NCBI RefSeq assembly: GCF_031326225.1
Contig: NZ_CP133720.1
Span: 1,736,001 to 1,800,000, forward strand
Reading direction: 5' to 3'
Length of the DNA stretch: 64,000 nucleotides
Source: Undibacterium cyanobacteriorum
GTDB taxonomy: Bacteria; Pseudomonadota; Gammaproteobacteria; Burkholderiales; Burkholderiaceae_D
Shown here: positions 53,215 to 62,447 of the stretch, piece after piece
Numbering within the stretch: position 1 is the stretch's first letter
Layout: every line of letters starts with the position of its first letter
Translations under genes and position numbers: made by a program
Notes under the pieces: generated by a model
What the model saw: the letters and a program-made list of their open reading frames with translations, nothing else
Database searches by the model: none
Told to the model about the DNA's origin: nothing

Positions 53215-54222
53215 ATGAAATCTAATGTTTTTTCGTTGACGCGTTTTGCTCAGCATAGTGTGAAATCAATTGCAGCCCCCTTAACGGCTATCGCCTTGGG
53301 TGTTGTTAGTCTCGGCGTGAGTGGTATGGCAGAGGCAGGCGCACCGATGAGCAAGGCCGTGGCGCCTGGTTACTATCGTGTGATGTTGGGTGATTTCGAA
53401 ATCACTGCGATCTCGGATGGTACAGTGGCCTTGCCAGTTGATAAATTACTGACCAATACGACCCCTGAAAAAACTTTGAAGACTTTAGCAAAGAATCATT
53501 TGAGTTCACCTTTGCAAACGTCCGTAAATGCTTATTTGATTAATACTGGCAGCAAGTTGGTCTTGATTGATACGGGTGCGGGTGCTTTGTTTGGTCCAAC
53601 TTTAGGACGTTTCCAGGCTAGTTTGAAGGCAGCGGGATTTACAGCAGATCAAGTCGACGAAATTTACATTACGCATATGCATGGCGATCACGTCGGTGGT
53701 TTGATGGTGGGTGATCAAATGGCCTTTCCAAATGCGACCATTCGTGCTGATCAACATGATGCAGATCATTGGTTGAGCCAAGCCAATATGGACAAGGCAC
53801 CAGCAGATGCTAAAGGTGGCTTTCAAGGTGCGATGGCGTCGCTGAATGCTTATGTGAAAGCTGGTAAATTTAAGACTTTTGATGGTGATACAGAATTGGT
53901 GCCAGGTGTACGTGCGATCGCTGCGCGTGGACATACGCCAGGCCATTCGACCTACATGGCCGAAAGCAAAGGACAGAAAATGATTTTCTGGGGCGATCTG
54001 ATGCACGTGGCCGCGGTGCAATTTGAAAACCCTGATATCACGATTGGTTTCGACAGCGATAGCAAGGCCGCTAAAGCGCAGCGTAAGAAGGCATACGCTG
54101 AGGCCGCCAAAGAAGGCTATTTGATCGGTTCTACACATCTATCCTTCCCTGGCATTGGACGGATCCGCGCCGAGGGCAAATCCTACGTTTGGATGCCTAT
54201 CAATTATGTTCCTGTGCATTAG
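53215..54222 (+). CDS. exported metallo-beta-lactamase fold hydrolase
   Basis: A 335-aa MBL-fold protein. A signal peptide (about residues 1-40, cut near MAEAGA) directs export. ITHMHGDHVGG is the zinc-binding motif, preceded by INTGSKLVLIDTGAG, and GHTPGHSTYM plus WGDLMH complete the metal sites. The family includes quorum-quenching lactonases, glyoxalase-like and sulfur-dioxygenase-like enzymes; nothing in the sequence settles the substrate. The ATG at 53215 with AGGGAAA is preferred to an earlier in-frame start that would bury the signal peptide. Confidence 0.88.
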   Translation: MKSNVFSLTRFAQHSVKSIAAPLTAIALGVVSLGVSGMAEAGAPMSKAVAPGYYRVMLGDFEITAISDGTVALPVDKLLTNTTPEKTLKTLAKNHLSSPLQTSVNAYLINTGSKLVLIDTGAGALFGPTLGRFQASLKAAGFTADQVDEIYITHMHGDHVGGLMVGDQMAFPNATIRADQHDADHWLSQANMDKAPADAKGGFQGAMASLNAYVKAGKFKTFDGDTELVPGVRAIAARGHTPGHSTYMAESKGQKMIFWGDLMHVAAVQFENPDITIGFDSDSKAAKAQRKKAYAEAAKEGYLIGSTHLSFPGIGRIRAEGKSYVWMPINYVPVH

Positions 54223-54345
54223 TGTGTTTTGATAATGGGGAGGGGGAAGCTTGCCCTCTCCAATCTTGAAAGCGATTGAATAATTTTGTGATCGAGCGAA
54301 CCGGCTAAAGGGGCGGTCGCTTTATTAAATGCCATCAATGCCACC

Positions 54346-54909
54346 ATGGTAGAGCAATCATTGCAATTAGAACAGAACGAAGCCTCGCAAGTCAGTACGA
54401 CGAGGCAGCCACAGTACCAACTACGTCCGATTAAGGAACAAGACAACGCTGCCATTGCAGCCATCATTCGCGCAGTATTTGTTGAACTGGATGCGCCAAG
54501 AGAAGGTTCCGCATACTCTGATCCTTCGCTTGATGGTTTGTATCAGCACTATCAAGCTGATCCTCGTGCTGCGTATTTTGTCGTTGAAATAGATGGTAAG
54601 GTCATTGCTGGCTGCGGCTTAGGTCCTCTGCCAGGCGAGCCTTCACATGTTTGTGAACTTCAAAAAATGTACATGACGCCGGAATGTCGTGGTCTCGGGA
54701 TTGGGCAGCGCCTCGTGCAAGCTTGTTTGGATCAGGCTAAGGAGTTTGCTTACACTCAATGCTATCTCGAAACGCTTCCGAATATGACAGCGGCGCAAGC
54801 ACTATATCTAAAATTCGGATTCCGCTATTTGGAGCGCCCGCTCGGCAACACGGGTCATAGTAATTGTCCGGTATGGATGTTGTTAGACCTTGAAGCACCG
54901 ATCAAATAG
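54346..54909 (+). CDS. GNAT family N-acetyltransferase
   Basis: Acetyltransferase of 187 aa. LRPIKEQDNAAIAAIIRAVF begins the fold, CELQKMYMTPECRGLGIGQ and RLVQACLDQAKEF form the acetyl-CoA site (motif A core CRGLGIGQRL), and LYLKFGFRYLERPLGNTGH ends it. The first 25 residues are polar and not conserved. Substrate unknown. A sirtuin-like gene follows 67 bp downstream on the same strand, so the two may form an acetylation/deacetylation pair (inference). Confidence 0.85.
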   Translation: MVEQSLQLEQNEASQVSTTRQPQYQLRPIKEQDNAAIAAIIRAVFVELDAPREGSAYSDPSLDGLYQHYQADPRAAYFVVEIDGKVIAGCGLGPLPGEPSHVCELQKMYMTPECRGLGIGQRLVQACLDQAKEFAYTQCYLETLPNMTAAQALYLKFGFRYLERPLGNTGHSNCPVWMLLDLEAPIK

Positions 54910-54976
54910 TGTTCTATACGGCTTGTTGATGGTACCGCATAAAGCGAGGTTTTGATTGAATAGATAGTGGTAGAAA

Positions 54977-55840
54977 ATGACTATCCCTGCTGACGAAAAT
55001 CAAATTCAACATCAACATCAAATTCAAGAAAATTTAGACGCCGCTGCTGAGTTAATTGCGGAGGCGGACGCTGTTCTAGTTTGCTCTGGCGCCGGTATCG
55101 GCATCGACTCTGGTCTGCCTGACTTTCGCGGTGATAATGGATTCTGGAACGCGTATCCCGCCTTGGGAACTCGTGGCATCTCTTTTGTTGAGATCGCCAA
55201 TCCGCAAGCCTTCAGACAGCATCCGCGTTTAGCATGGGGCTTTTATGGGCATCGCCTACAGTTGTATCGTCAGGTTCAACCTCATCTCGGATTTTCCCAT
55301 TTATTGCGTCTTGCGAAAGCCCTACCTTTAGGCATGCGACATTTTACGAGCAATGTTGACGGGCAGTTTCAAAAGGCCGGTTTTGCATCTGAACATGTGG
55401 TCGAGTGCCATGGTTCGATTCACTACCTACAATGCTCACGCCAATGTGGAAATCCGGCGTGGCCAGCAACGGGTTTCGAACCTGAGATTGATGAAGCACA
55501 ATGCTTGCTGCTCTCAGAATTGCCAGTGTGCCCAGTGTGTGGTGGATTGGCCCGCCCCAATATTTTAATGTTTGGCGATTGGGATTTTGAAGGTGATCGT
55601 TATCAGCAGGCGCAAGATCGTCTTCTCACTTGGTTCGCACGCAGCCAGCGTGCCATCGTTATCGAAATTGGAGCCGGTACAGCGATTCCTAGTGCACGTC
55701 GCTTCGGCGCTGCACTAGATGTGCCGCTGATTCGGATTAATCCGGGAGAGCCGGGTGTCGCTCGTTCACGTGATGTGTCGATTGCGACTGGAGCGCAAAA
55801 TGCTCTGACACGTCTTGTCGAACTATTGAAGATTACTTAA
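54977..55840 (+). CDS. divergent Sir2-family NAD-dependent deacylase
   Basis: A 287-aa sirtuin. VLVCSGAGIGIDSGLPDFRGDNGFW is the NAD site, TSNVDGQFQKAGF and ECHGSIHYLQC carry the Asn-Asp and catalytic His motifs, and paired cysteines (LQCSRQC and CPVCGG) resemble the zinc ribbon. It departs from CobB-type sirtuins in using IGIDSGL for ISAESGI and DWDF near FGD, so the acyl substrate may differ. Related proteins in bacteria are often annotated as Sir2-type NAD-binding deacetylases. Possibly co-expressed with the upstream GNAT gene. Confidence 0.82.
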   Translation: MTIPADENQIQHQHQIQENLDAAAELIAEADAVLVCSGAGIGIDSGLPDFRGDNGFWNAYPALGTRGISFVEIANPQAFRQHPRLAWGFYGHRLQLYRQVQPHLGFSHLLRLAKALPLGMRHFTSNVDGQFQKAGFASEHVVECHGSIHYLQCSRQCGNPAWPATGFEPEIDEAQCLLLSELPVCPVCGGLARPNILMFGDWDFEGDRYQQAQDRLLTWFARSQRAIVIEIGAGTAIPSARRFGAALDVPLIRINPGEPGVARSRDVSIATGAQNALTRLVELLKIT

Positions 55841-55894
55841 GCTTGAACCTGACGTGAATCTCATCGACATCTGATTGAGCGCGAGAAGAAAAAC

Positions 55895-56554
55895 TTAAGG
55901 TAGATATAGTTGGAAGTGGGCACCGCTGCGATTTGATAAGTGTATCTCTCCGCGCAAGCCATTATTTTCGTGCATGGACAACACGCGATGTGCCAAACGC
56001 AAGCCGAGTCCGGTGCCATTGCGAGTGACGGGACTATAGGCATCACGTTCTTCAAGTACCGCCTGCGGATAGCCAGGGCCATCATCGTGCACAAAAAACT
56101 CTAGGCGATCGAGCTGGGCTTTGGCGCCGATTATGACTTGCGAGCGGGCGAAACGGATGGCATTTTGGAGCGCGTTCGCGAGTACCATTTCAATCAAATT
56201 ACGATCGTAAAAAGCAATGCCTGGTGCACCATCCACTTCGATACTGAACTTCAAGCCGCTTTGTTGTCGCAGGCTGAGAGGAATGTTTTCGAGGAGATCG
56301 CACAACATTTCACTCGGATCATGGGCGTCAATTTGCAAGTGTAAGTGATGTGTCTCAGAACGATAAAAGCACAGCAGGCCAGTGAGTGCTTCACATGCAT
56401 GGAGGGCGATCTTCATGCCATTTAAATCGCCACGTGCCGAGGCATCGTTGGCTAATTGATTGAGACTATTCTTCACGTCATGAATCGTCAGGGCAGCGAG
56501 GTCTGCGAACAGATCGGCTTCATTGTCATTCATAGTGATCGATGAATTTTCCAT
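55895..56554 (-). CDS. short soluble sensor histidine kinase
   Basis: A 219-aa protein with a dimerisation helix carrying IHDVKNSLNQL (H box) and an ATPase domain: NALQNAIRFARS, FVHDDGPGYP and NGTGLGLRLAHRVL. It has no sensor or membrane domain, so it must take its input from a partner. It begins 18 bp after the receiver-TPR gene stop on the same strand, and that protein is the obvious partner. The ATG at 56554 follows a TTG frame; the ribosome binding site is weak. Confidence 0.88.
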   Translation of the reverse strand: MENSSITMNDNEADLFADLAALTIHDVKNSLNQLANDASARGDLNGMKIALHACEALTGLLCFYRSETHHLHLQIDAHDPSEMLCDLLENIPLSLRQQSGLKFSIEVDGAPGIAFYDRNLIEMVLANALQNAIRFARSQVIIGAKAQLDRLEFFVHDDGPGYPQAVLEERDAYSPVTRNGTGLGLRLAHRVLSMHENNGLRGEIHLSNRSGAHFQLYLP

Positions 56555-56572
56555 ACGCAAGGTCTTAAACGC

Positions 56573-58222
56573 TTAAGTGACAGATTCTTGTTTATATTTT
56601 TGTTGAATCTTTAGCTGAAAGGCGGCAATTTCTGCAAGCTTGGGGTAGTGTGCATTTTGCGCAGTGACTGCTTCCTGGAACTGTTTGGCTTGCAAGGCTT
56701 TGGCCACATCATAGCCATTCATGAAAATATCCATCAAGATCGACAGCGAGGCATTGGAGACGACCTGCAAATTATTCGGTAAGCGAAGCGCAGCCTCGGT
56801 CAGCATCCGAGACGCTTCGGCATATTCGCCTGCCTTGGCCTTTTGCACGGCATTGTTGTTAAGGGCGATGACTTCTTTGACGGAACTTTCTATTAGTTCA
56901 CGTGCAGCTTCGGCACCACCATGATCTTTAAACATGCTTGAAATTTGTGCCTGTAACTTATTCGAGTCTGGATTGTTTTGTACGATGGCTCGCAGCATGT
57001 GTTTCGCTTCTTCTTGCTTGCCATTGACCAAGCAGGCTTTGGCAATACTCAAGCGCGTACTTTCGGGCAGATTGGTTTCATCGTCGTCGAGTGCGATCGC
57101 CAATGCTTTTTGGGCTGCCTCGGAATTGCCAGCTTTGAGCTGAGTTACAGATTCAATGGCCGCGAATAACTTAACTTCGGCGTTTTCCTTAAAGCTCTCT
57201 TTCGCTTTTTTGATGACACCTACCGCGCGTTCTAATTCACCGGTTTCGTTTAATGCATTTGTCAATTTAACGAAATCTGCAGGGTCACGCAGTGGCGAGT
57301 TTTCGGTTTGTTTGACGACCACGCTGAGTGCTTTATCGACTCTTGCAAAGTCGCCAGTTTCTTCGGCGAGATGTGCGATGGAGCGTTGTCGAGCGAGAGA
57401 GTGGGGGGCAATCTTGCAGGCGTTGTCGAGAACACTAAGCGCTTTTTGCGCATCACCAGCTTCGGTGTGAATTTTTCCAAGCAAATCATAGGCCGCCAGA
57501 AGTTTGGGATTATCTTGGATGATCCCTTCGAGAATTTGCCCCGCATGGGATCCTTCACCTCGACTCTTTAATGCTCTTGCTAAACCCAATTTAGCCCATG
57601 GCATATCACGTAGCTTCAATGCATCTTGATAAAATTTGATGGCGTCATCGACGCGGTTTAAAGTCAATAGCGCATTTCCCTTGATGCGCATCGCATCCAC
57701 CATGTATTTATCACGTACAGCAATAATGTCGTCACACGCTTTGATGATGGCTGGCCAGTCTCCCTTATCTTGCAAACGATCGATATTGGCGAGGCGCGCT
57801 TTGCGTTCGAGTAGGCGTTCCAGACGGATTTTTAAGGTTTCACCGGTGAACGGCTTAAGTAGATAGTCGTCGGGTAAACATTCCGCGGCGGTGATCACGC
57901 TATTAAAGCCGGTCTCAGCAGTGATCATGATGAAGAGGGTGGCGCGACTGATTTTATTTGTGCTTCTGAGATATTCGAGAAATTGTTGGCCATCCGTCGA
58001 ACCACCAAGGTAGTAGTCGCAGAGGATGACATCATAAGTGCGTTGAGAGATAAAATTGAGAGCCTCTTTAACATTCGAGGCTAGGCTGACGTTGATGATG
58101 CCCAAGGCTTGCATTTGATTGCGCATCGTGGTGCGCATATCAGGCATATCGTCGATAACAAGAATTTTCCGATCGGTAAATGAGATCGGCGCTGCGTAAG
58201 AATTCATAAAGGGATTAGCCAT
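56573..58222 (-). CDS. receiver domain protein with TPR repeats
   Basis: A 549-aa protein. The N-terminal receiver (about residues 15-140) has the acidic pocket VIDDMPD and phosphoacceptor Asp69 in ILCDYYLGG, with Lys in LLKPFTGE. The rest is an array of tetratricopeptide-like helices (for example VDDAIKFYQDAL, WAKLGLARAL, LLAAYDLLGKIHTEAGDAQKAL, EYAEASRMLTEAALRLP) typical of protein docking platforms. No DNA-binding or enzymatic output is visible. It is followed directly by a mini-kinase gene, so a kinase-scaffold module is likely. Confidence 0.9.
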   Translation of the reverse strand: MANPFMNSYAAPISFTDRKILVIDDMPDMRTTMRNQMQALGIINVSLASNVKEALNFISQRTYDVILCDYYLGGSTDGQQFLEYLRSTNKISRATLFIMITAETGFNSVITAAECLPDDYLLKPFTGETLKIRLERLLERKARLANIDRLQDKGDWPAIIKACDDIIAVRDKYMVDAMRIKGNALLTLNRVDDAIKFYQDALKLRDMPWAKLGLARALKSRGEGSHAGQILEGIIQDNPKLLAAYDLLGKIHTEAGDAQKALSVLDNACKIAPHSLARQRSIAHLAEETGDFARVDKALSVVVKQTENSPLRDPADFVKLTNALNETGELERAVGVIKKAKESFKENAEVKLFAAIESVTQLKAGNSEAAQKALAIALDDDETNLPESTRLSIAKACLVNGKQEEAKHMLRAIVQNNPDSNKLQAQISSMFKDHGGAEAARELIESSVKEVIALNNNAVQKAKAGEYAEASRMLTEAALRLPNNLQVVSNASLSILMDIFMNGYDVAKALQAKQFQEAVTAQNAHYPKLAEIAAFQLKIQQKYKQESVT

Positions 58223-58528
58223 AGTGATTCACAGTTCCTGTAAAAATCAACGACAAACCTAAACTTCAAAACGCGATTCCTATTCTTGTGACAGCCATGT
58301 AGGAATAGATGGGGCAACTACGGGGCAACTATCGGGTAAATAGCCTTGGTGGAAACTTTGCAGCGTATCTTTGGGGCGACTACACTTCGATAGATTGCGG
58401 TAAAGATCTGTGCAGACATGACAGAATCCATAGCTGAGTAAAATTTTACCCTATGGCAATAGTATCTATCAAAAGTAGGGGAATGACAAATGTCGAGAGG
58501 TGTTTTTCGAGAGAGTGGTGCTAGAAAG
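58223..58528. other. region between receiver-TPR gene and tRNA-Leu
   Basis: About 300 bp on the upstream side of the receiver-TPR gene, holding its promoter. A long antisense frame across the tRNA reaches into it but has no coding support. Confidence 0.45.
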
Positions 58529-58558
58529 CAAAAAGCCTCTTGATTTCTCAAGAGGCTT
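58529..58558 (-). terminator. tRNA-Leu terminator
   Basis: Stem AAGCCTCTTGA/TCAAGAGGCTT (58533-58558) with a 4-nt loop, followed on the minus strand by TTTTTGC. It lies directly after the tRNA. Confidence 0.88.
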
Positions 58559-58567
58559 AAATACTTT

Positions 58568-58652
58568 TGGTGCCGAGAGCCGGAATCGAACCGGCACGCC
58601 TTGCGGCGCTGGATTTTGAGTCCAGTGCGTCTACCAGTTCCGCCATCTCGGC
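58568..58652 (-). tRNA. tRNA-Leu (anticodon CAA)
   Basis: On the minus strand the cloverleaf starts GCCGAGA and ends TCTCGGC-A-CCA. The anticodon stem CTGGA/TCCAG encloses loop CTCAAAA with anticodon CAA (reads TTG). The long variable arm expected of class II tRNA-Leu is present, as is GGTTCGATTCC of the T arm. Length is 85 nt with encoded CCA. A terminator follows immediately. Confidence 0.95.
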
Positions 58653-59222
58653 AACGCACAAGAAGAATTATGACAGGGTGCGCCGATTTTTGCAAGCGGG
58701 TAGGCAAAAATACTGTTATATTTTATGGTTCCCTTATCTTCTGCTTAAATCTTAAGCAGAAACATCCCAGTCTATCAACAAGACCATGCCCGATAGGACG
58801 CGGGTCAATTCTCTGCATTACTTTGCTGACCTTTGGGCTAGGCTTTGTCCGCTTCTACATCTCATAAAAATCGAAATGTTGGATCTTGAAGTGCACTCAA
58901 AGAGCTGCTCGTGTTTCGCTTTTTGCTTGCGCTCTTTGTTTGTGCTCTAAGCATGGATAGGGATTCCTTCTCTGTTTCATTGTACCGTCCATTGTATTTT
59001 TTGCCCAAGCGCCGTCCCGTTCGTGATGAACGCTTTGATTGTCAATGTGAGAGCTAGGGGAAATTGTGGAAGCTGGCCAGGGCGCAAGCAATCAAGTTGC
59101 GCCCTGTACGAATGCGAGGGGTGCCTAGAAGGGCCGCCGCAAGATCAAGGAAGTGCTACCAATCAACGAGCGCTTTAGATATCGCGGATCGACGCTGAGG
59201 AGTCTAGATGATGTTCGAAAAA
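58653..59222. other. intergenic region between tRNA-Leu and glycosyltransferase
   Basis: About 570 bp without a convincing gene. Short frames on both strands lack ribosome binding sites and motifs. No clear repeat or hairpin stands out. Confidence 0.5.
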
Positions 59223-61040
59223 TTAGTTTCGCGAAGCTTGATTACCATCCTCAGTGGTATCGAGTTCGCTTTTTTCACTGCCCGATACATTGGCTGATGT
59301 GTCCTTGCGCTGAGTCTTGGTTTGTTCGCGCTTTCTATACAAAGTGAAGAACTCATCGTTATCGGCGGCGCGTTGGCCTTCCCAAATCATTTCCCATTTG
59401 CCGGGGAAATCTGGATCGGTCATGACTTTCGATTTGGCGCGGCTGCGATTACCCTGTGTCAGGAGTAGATCACAATCTTGCTCATTGAAACCAGCAAAGT
59501 GCACTTGGCTGAAATAGGCGAACGATGCGCGTTGAGCGGGCCCCAACTTACTGTCGATGCAGCGATACGGCTTGGTAATTTTTCCTGCCATGTCTTTCGC
59601 AACGATGGAGTAGCTAACGCGATGATTGATCAAGGGGAGGCACAAACTCATGAGCAAGAACCAGCCGAGGATGACGCCGCCAGTCGAAAGAACGACAGCG
59701 CGCCATAGCACGGAGGGTTGGCGTGAGATGCGCCAATAGACGATACGAAACCAGACCGCACTGACGAGGAGGGCGATGATAAAAGTGACTGCATTGAACT
59801 CAGGCACGAAACCTGGAGCCCAACGCAAAACGCGCTCACTGAGTTTTACCGGCCATCCAATTTGCATCGCTACCCAAGCCAGCCAGAACAAGGCTGCGGC
59901 TCCCGTCATCACCATCACTGCAAACCAGTCGACTGCATTGATTGCCGAGCGTTTCATGGTCGGCAAACCAAAGGCCGCGAGAATTGCCAAGGGAGGCAGT
60001 AAAGGCAGGAGATAGCTTTCTTCGCGTGTTGGCTTCAACAATGCGAGAATGCTGAAGCAGATAGTGAGGCTCAACGCCAAGGAGATGTGTAAAGTCTTTT
60101 CTTGTTTGCGCCAAGCGTAAATAGCCCAAGCCGCAAAAGGCCATGCTGGCCAAGCGAACCAAATCCCATATTTGAAAAAGTGCGAAATGGTTTCAAACGT
60201 GGGCATGGCAAGTTGCTGTTTATTCCATTCCATCCAGGCGATATATGGCGTGCTTTGAAATGGCTGAATTTGGTAAAGCGCGAAAAGCCATACGCCGACG
60301 ATGCCGATGGCAACTGGTGCACTCACAATCAACAATTGCAAGGCGCATTTGAGTTGGCGATACAGTCCTAGACTCACCAAGGTCAATAACATCGCAATCG
60401 GCGTGACCCAGCCGTGTGTGAGTGTGAGTAGGCCTAGTACCATGCCGAGTTTGAGCGCAGTCAACAGTTTTGGCACTTCAAAAAAACGTGCCGCTTGGTA
60501 GATCGCGTAGGCAATGAGGGCGACATACAGTGGCCCAGCGCTCGTCATGTGGCTAGGAATTAGTAAGCCTAAGCAGCCCAAATAAAAGAGTAATGCGCCA
60601 TCGGCGAGTGTGCGTCCAAAATCTTTTGGCTCTGGTTGTCCGCCAAAGGGTAGCTTCAACGGTTGTGCTTCCGCGCGTCGGCCAAGAAGATAGGTGGCAT
60701 ACCATACGGAGATGGCGCCGAGCAGAAAGGCTAGGCCAGTGGAGATGCGAGCGGCCATCGGATCGCCGATCAGGCCACCGAAGAGCTTGATACATATCGC
60801 GCCTAACCAATAGGCCAAAGGACCTTCTTCGGGCATCGGTAGGCCTACGATATGGGGCCATAACCAATCATTCAAACTACCATGCGCCATCGTCCACATC
60901 ACACCAAAGCTCGCGGCATCAGGGCCTTTCCAAGGATCGCGCCCAATCAGACCAGGCAAAATATAGAGAAGGCAAAGGGCGAAGATTGCCCAGCGGGGTA
61001 GGGCGATGGTGGCAGCGGCGGGGAGACGGACAGGCTTCAT
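59223..61040 (-). CDS. ArnT-like glycosyltransferase family 39 membrane protein
   Basis: Large polytopic membrane protein of 605 aa with about a dozen hydrophobic helices followed by a soluble C-terminal tail rich in charged residues. IFALCLLYILPGLIGRDPWKGPDAASFG and PEEGPLAYWLGAICIKLFGG are the first periplasmic loop of the GT39/ArnT group, which moves sugars from a lipid-phosphate donor to lipid A or proteins; ALLKPTREESYLLPLLPPLAIL is a later signature. The acceptor is unknown. I use the ATG at 61040 because family members begin there; the frame is open to 61118. Confidence 0.85.
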   Translation of the reverse strand: MKPVRLPAAATIALPRWAIFALCLLYILPGLIGRDPWKGPDAASFGVMWTMAHGSLNDWLWPHIVGLPMPEEGPLAYWLGAICIKLFGGLIGDPMAARISTGLAFLLGAISVWYATYLLGRRAEAQPLKLPFGGQPEPKDFGRTLADGALLFYLGCLGLLIPSHMTSAGPLYVALIAYAIYQAARFFEVPKLLTALKLGMVLGLLTLTHGWVTPIAMLLTLVSLGLYRQLKCALQLLIVSAPVAIGIVGVWLFALYQIQPFQSTPYIAWMEWNKQQLAMPTFETISHFFKYGIWFAWPAWPFAAWAIYAWRKQEKTLHISLALSLTICFSILALLKPTREESYLLPLLPPLAILAAFGLPTMKRSAINAVDWFAVMVMTGAAALFWLAWVAMQIGWPVKLSERVLRWAPGFVPEFNAVTFIIALLVSAVWFRIVYWRISRQPSVLWRAVVLSTGGVILGWFLLMSLCLPLINHRVSYSIVAKDMAGKITKPYRCIDSKLGPAQRASFAYFSQVHFAGFNEQDCDLLLTQGNRSRAKSKVMTDPDFPGKWEMIWEGQRAADNDEFFTLYRKREQTKTQRKDTSANVSGSEKSELDTTEDGNQASRN

Positions 61041-61143
61041 AGGCTCTTTTGATTTTGCTTGTGCAGTATGGATTAGCTTTCGTATCTTCTCATTGTTCTT
61101 GCTAAAGCCAAAGTGCATCCGTTTTTGTTAAAACTTGATGATA

Positions 61144-61174
61144 CAAAAAAGGCAGCCGAAGCTGCCTTTTTTTT
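61144..61174. terminator. bidirectional terminator after rpmE2
   Basis: Stem AAAAAGGCAGC/GCTGCCTTTTT around CGAA (61157-61160); on the minus strand this gives a stable TTCG loop followed by a T-run. It ends rpmE2 and protects the glycosyltransferase gene from read-through. Confidence 0.92.
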
Positions 61175-61263
61175 GCGTACTTTTGGGTACGATTTGTACT
61201 GCTGTTGCGTTTTTCTTTGACTTGGCCTGAATCATCAGAATCAAGTCTTTTAAGTCGAAACGA

Positions 61264-61533
61264 TTATTGCGCAGAAACGGCTGTTTTAGAACCAACAGAA
61301 CCGAACTTCTTACGGAATTTGTCAACGCGACCTGCAGTATCAACGATTTTGTGCTTACCAGTGTAGAAAGGATGGGATTCAGCAGAAACCTCAATCTTTA
61401 CCAATGGCATAGTTTTACCATCAACTTCGATTGTATCTTTAGTTTGGATAGTAGAGCGTGTGATGAATTTGAAATCGTTAGAAACGTCGTGGAACATCAC
61501 TTCGCGATAATTTGGGTGGATACCGTCTTTCAT
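61264..61533 (-). CDS. rpmE2: 50S ribosomal protein L31 type B
   Basis: Ribosomal protein of 89 aa. MKDGIHPNYREVMFHDVSND and DFKFITRSTIQTKDTIE match L31 type B, which lacks the four zinc-binding cysteines of type A; no CxxC is present. Type B replaces type A under zinc limitation in species that carry both. The start at 61533 has GAGGC upstream; a longer frame to 61569 is not supported. A terminator follows 90 bp after the stop. Confidence 0.95.
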   Translation of the reverse strand: MKDGIHPNYREVMFHDVSNDFKFITRSTIQTKDTIEVDGKTMPLVKIEVSAESHPFYTGKHKIVDTAGRVDKFRKKFGSVGSKTAVSAQ

Positions 61534-61797
61534 GCTTGCCTCAAAAAATGTTTGGTAGCCAATACGCACTTCGTCGGTCGCCTTGCTTCTTGACCCGATT
61601 GCCTATCACTTGCCAGGTTAATATGATTTGGTTGTTTTCAACCAAGCCCGCGATTATACAATAAAATTCTCGTTGTGCACGTTTTGCTTTGGAGTGAGAT
61701 CGAACCTCAGTGGTGTCATCCCTCGTTTCGTTTTATGTACGGTTTGATGTTCTTTTTTTAATTTTGAGTTATTTGTTAAACCCTGTTGGAGCAAGAG

Positions 61798-62430
61798 ATG
61801 TCTAGTCCCATTCACGTCAATATGAGTAGCGTGCTCCACGTCATTGAAGTGATTGGTGTGTTCGTCTTTGCAAGTTCTGGCTTGGTTGAGGCGAGACGCA
61901 AGAAGATGGATTTGGTTGGCGTCTTTACGGTGGCCTTTATCACGGCCTTTGGAGGCGGCACGGTGCGCGACATTTTGCTGGATCGACGTCCCTTGTTCTG
62001 GATTGAGAATTATGAATACCCAACGCTAATTTTTGTATTTTGCCTTTTGGTGTCGCCATTTTTTCGTCAGTTGCGCCAAGTGGTGACCGAAAAAGTCATC
62101 GTCTATGCGGACGCCTTAGGTTTGGGGCTTTTCAGTGTGGGTGGCACCTCGCTGGCCTATGAAATGCAGATGCCCTTGTTTGTGTGCGTCATGATGGGGG
62201 TAATCACAGGCATTTTTGGTGGAGTCTTGCGAGATATGATTTGTAATGAAATCCCGATGGTCTTCCGCCGCGGACAACTCTACGCTACCTGCGCCTTTCT
62301 AGGTTGTTGGGTCTATCTTGGTCTCGCACTGCTCAAGGTGGCAGAATTGCCAGCCTTACTGTGTGGAGTTGCGGTGACGCTGATACTTCGTTTGCTCGCG
62401 GTACGTTTCGACCTGAAGTTGCCTGGTTAA
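61798..62430 (+). CDS. TRIC/UPF0126 family membrane channel protein
   Basis: Membrane protein of 210 aa made of two similar three-helix halves. Each half has the Gly-rich kinked motif: TAFGGGTVRDILLDRRPLF in the first and GIFGGVLRDMICNEIPMVF in the second. Bacterial members of this family (YicG type) form trimeric cation-permeable pores. The ATG at 61798 is preceded by GGAG; a TTG twelve bases upstream is discarded. Monocistronic and convergent with the TetR gene. Confidence 0.88.
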   Translation: MSSPIHVNMSSVLHVIEVIGVFVFASSGLVEARRKKMDLVGVFTVAFITAFGGGTVRDILLDRRPLFWIENYEYPTLIFVFCLLVSPFFRQLRQVVTEKVIVYADALGLGLFSVGGTSLAYEMQMPLFVCVMMGVITGIFGGVLRDMICNEIPMVFRRGQLYATCAFLGCWVYLGLALLKVAELPALLCGVAVTLILRLLAVRFDLKLPG

Positions 62431-62447
62431 GCGAGCCAGCCCACTTG

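Noticed and set aside
58318..58707. 129-codon frame on the minus strand
   Set aside because: It covers tRNA-Leu and its terminator; the apparent protein is a by-product of structured RNA.
58653..59222. Small frames between tRNA-Leu and the glycosyltransferase, and tRNA-linked integration remnants
   Set aside because: No integrase, direct repeat of the tRNA 3' end or coding signal was found.
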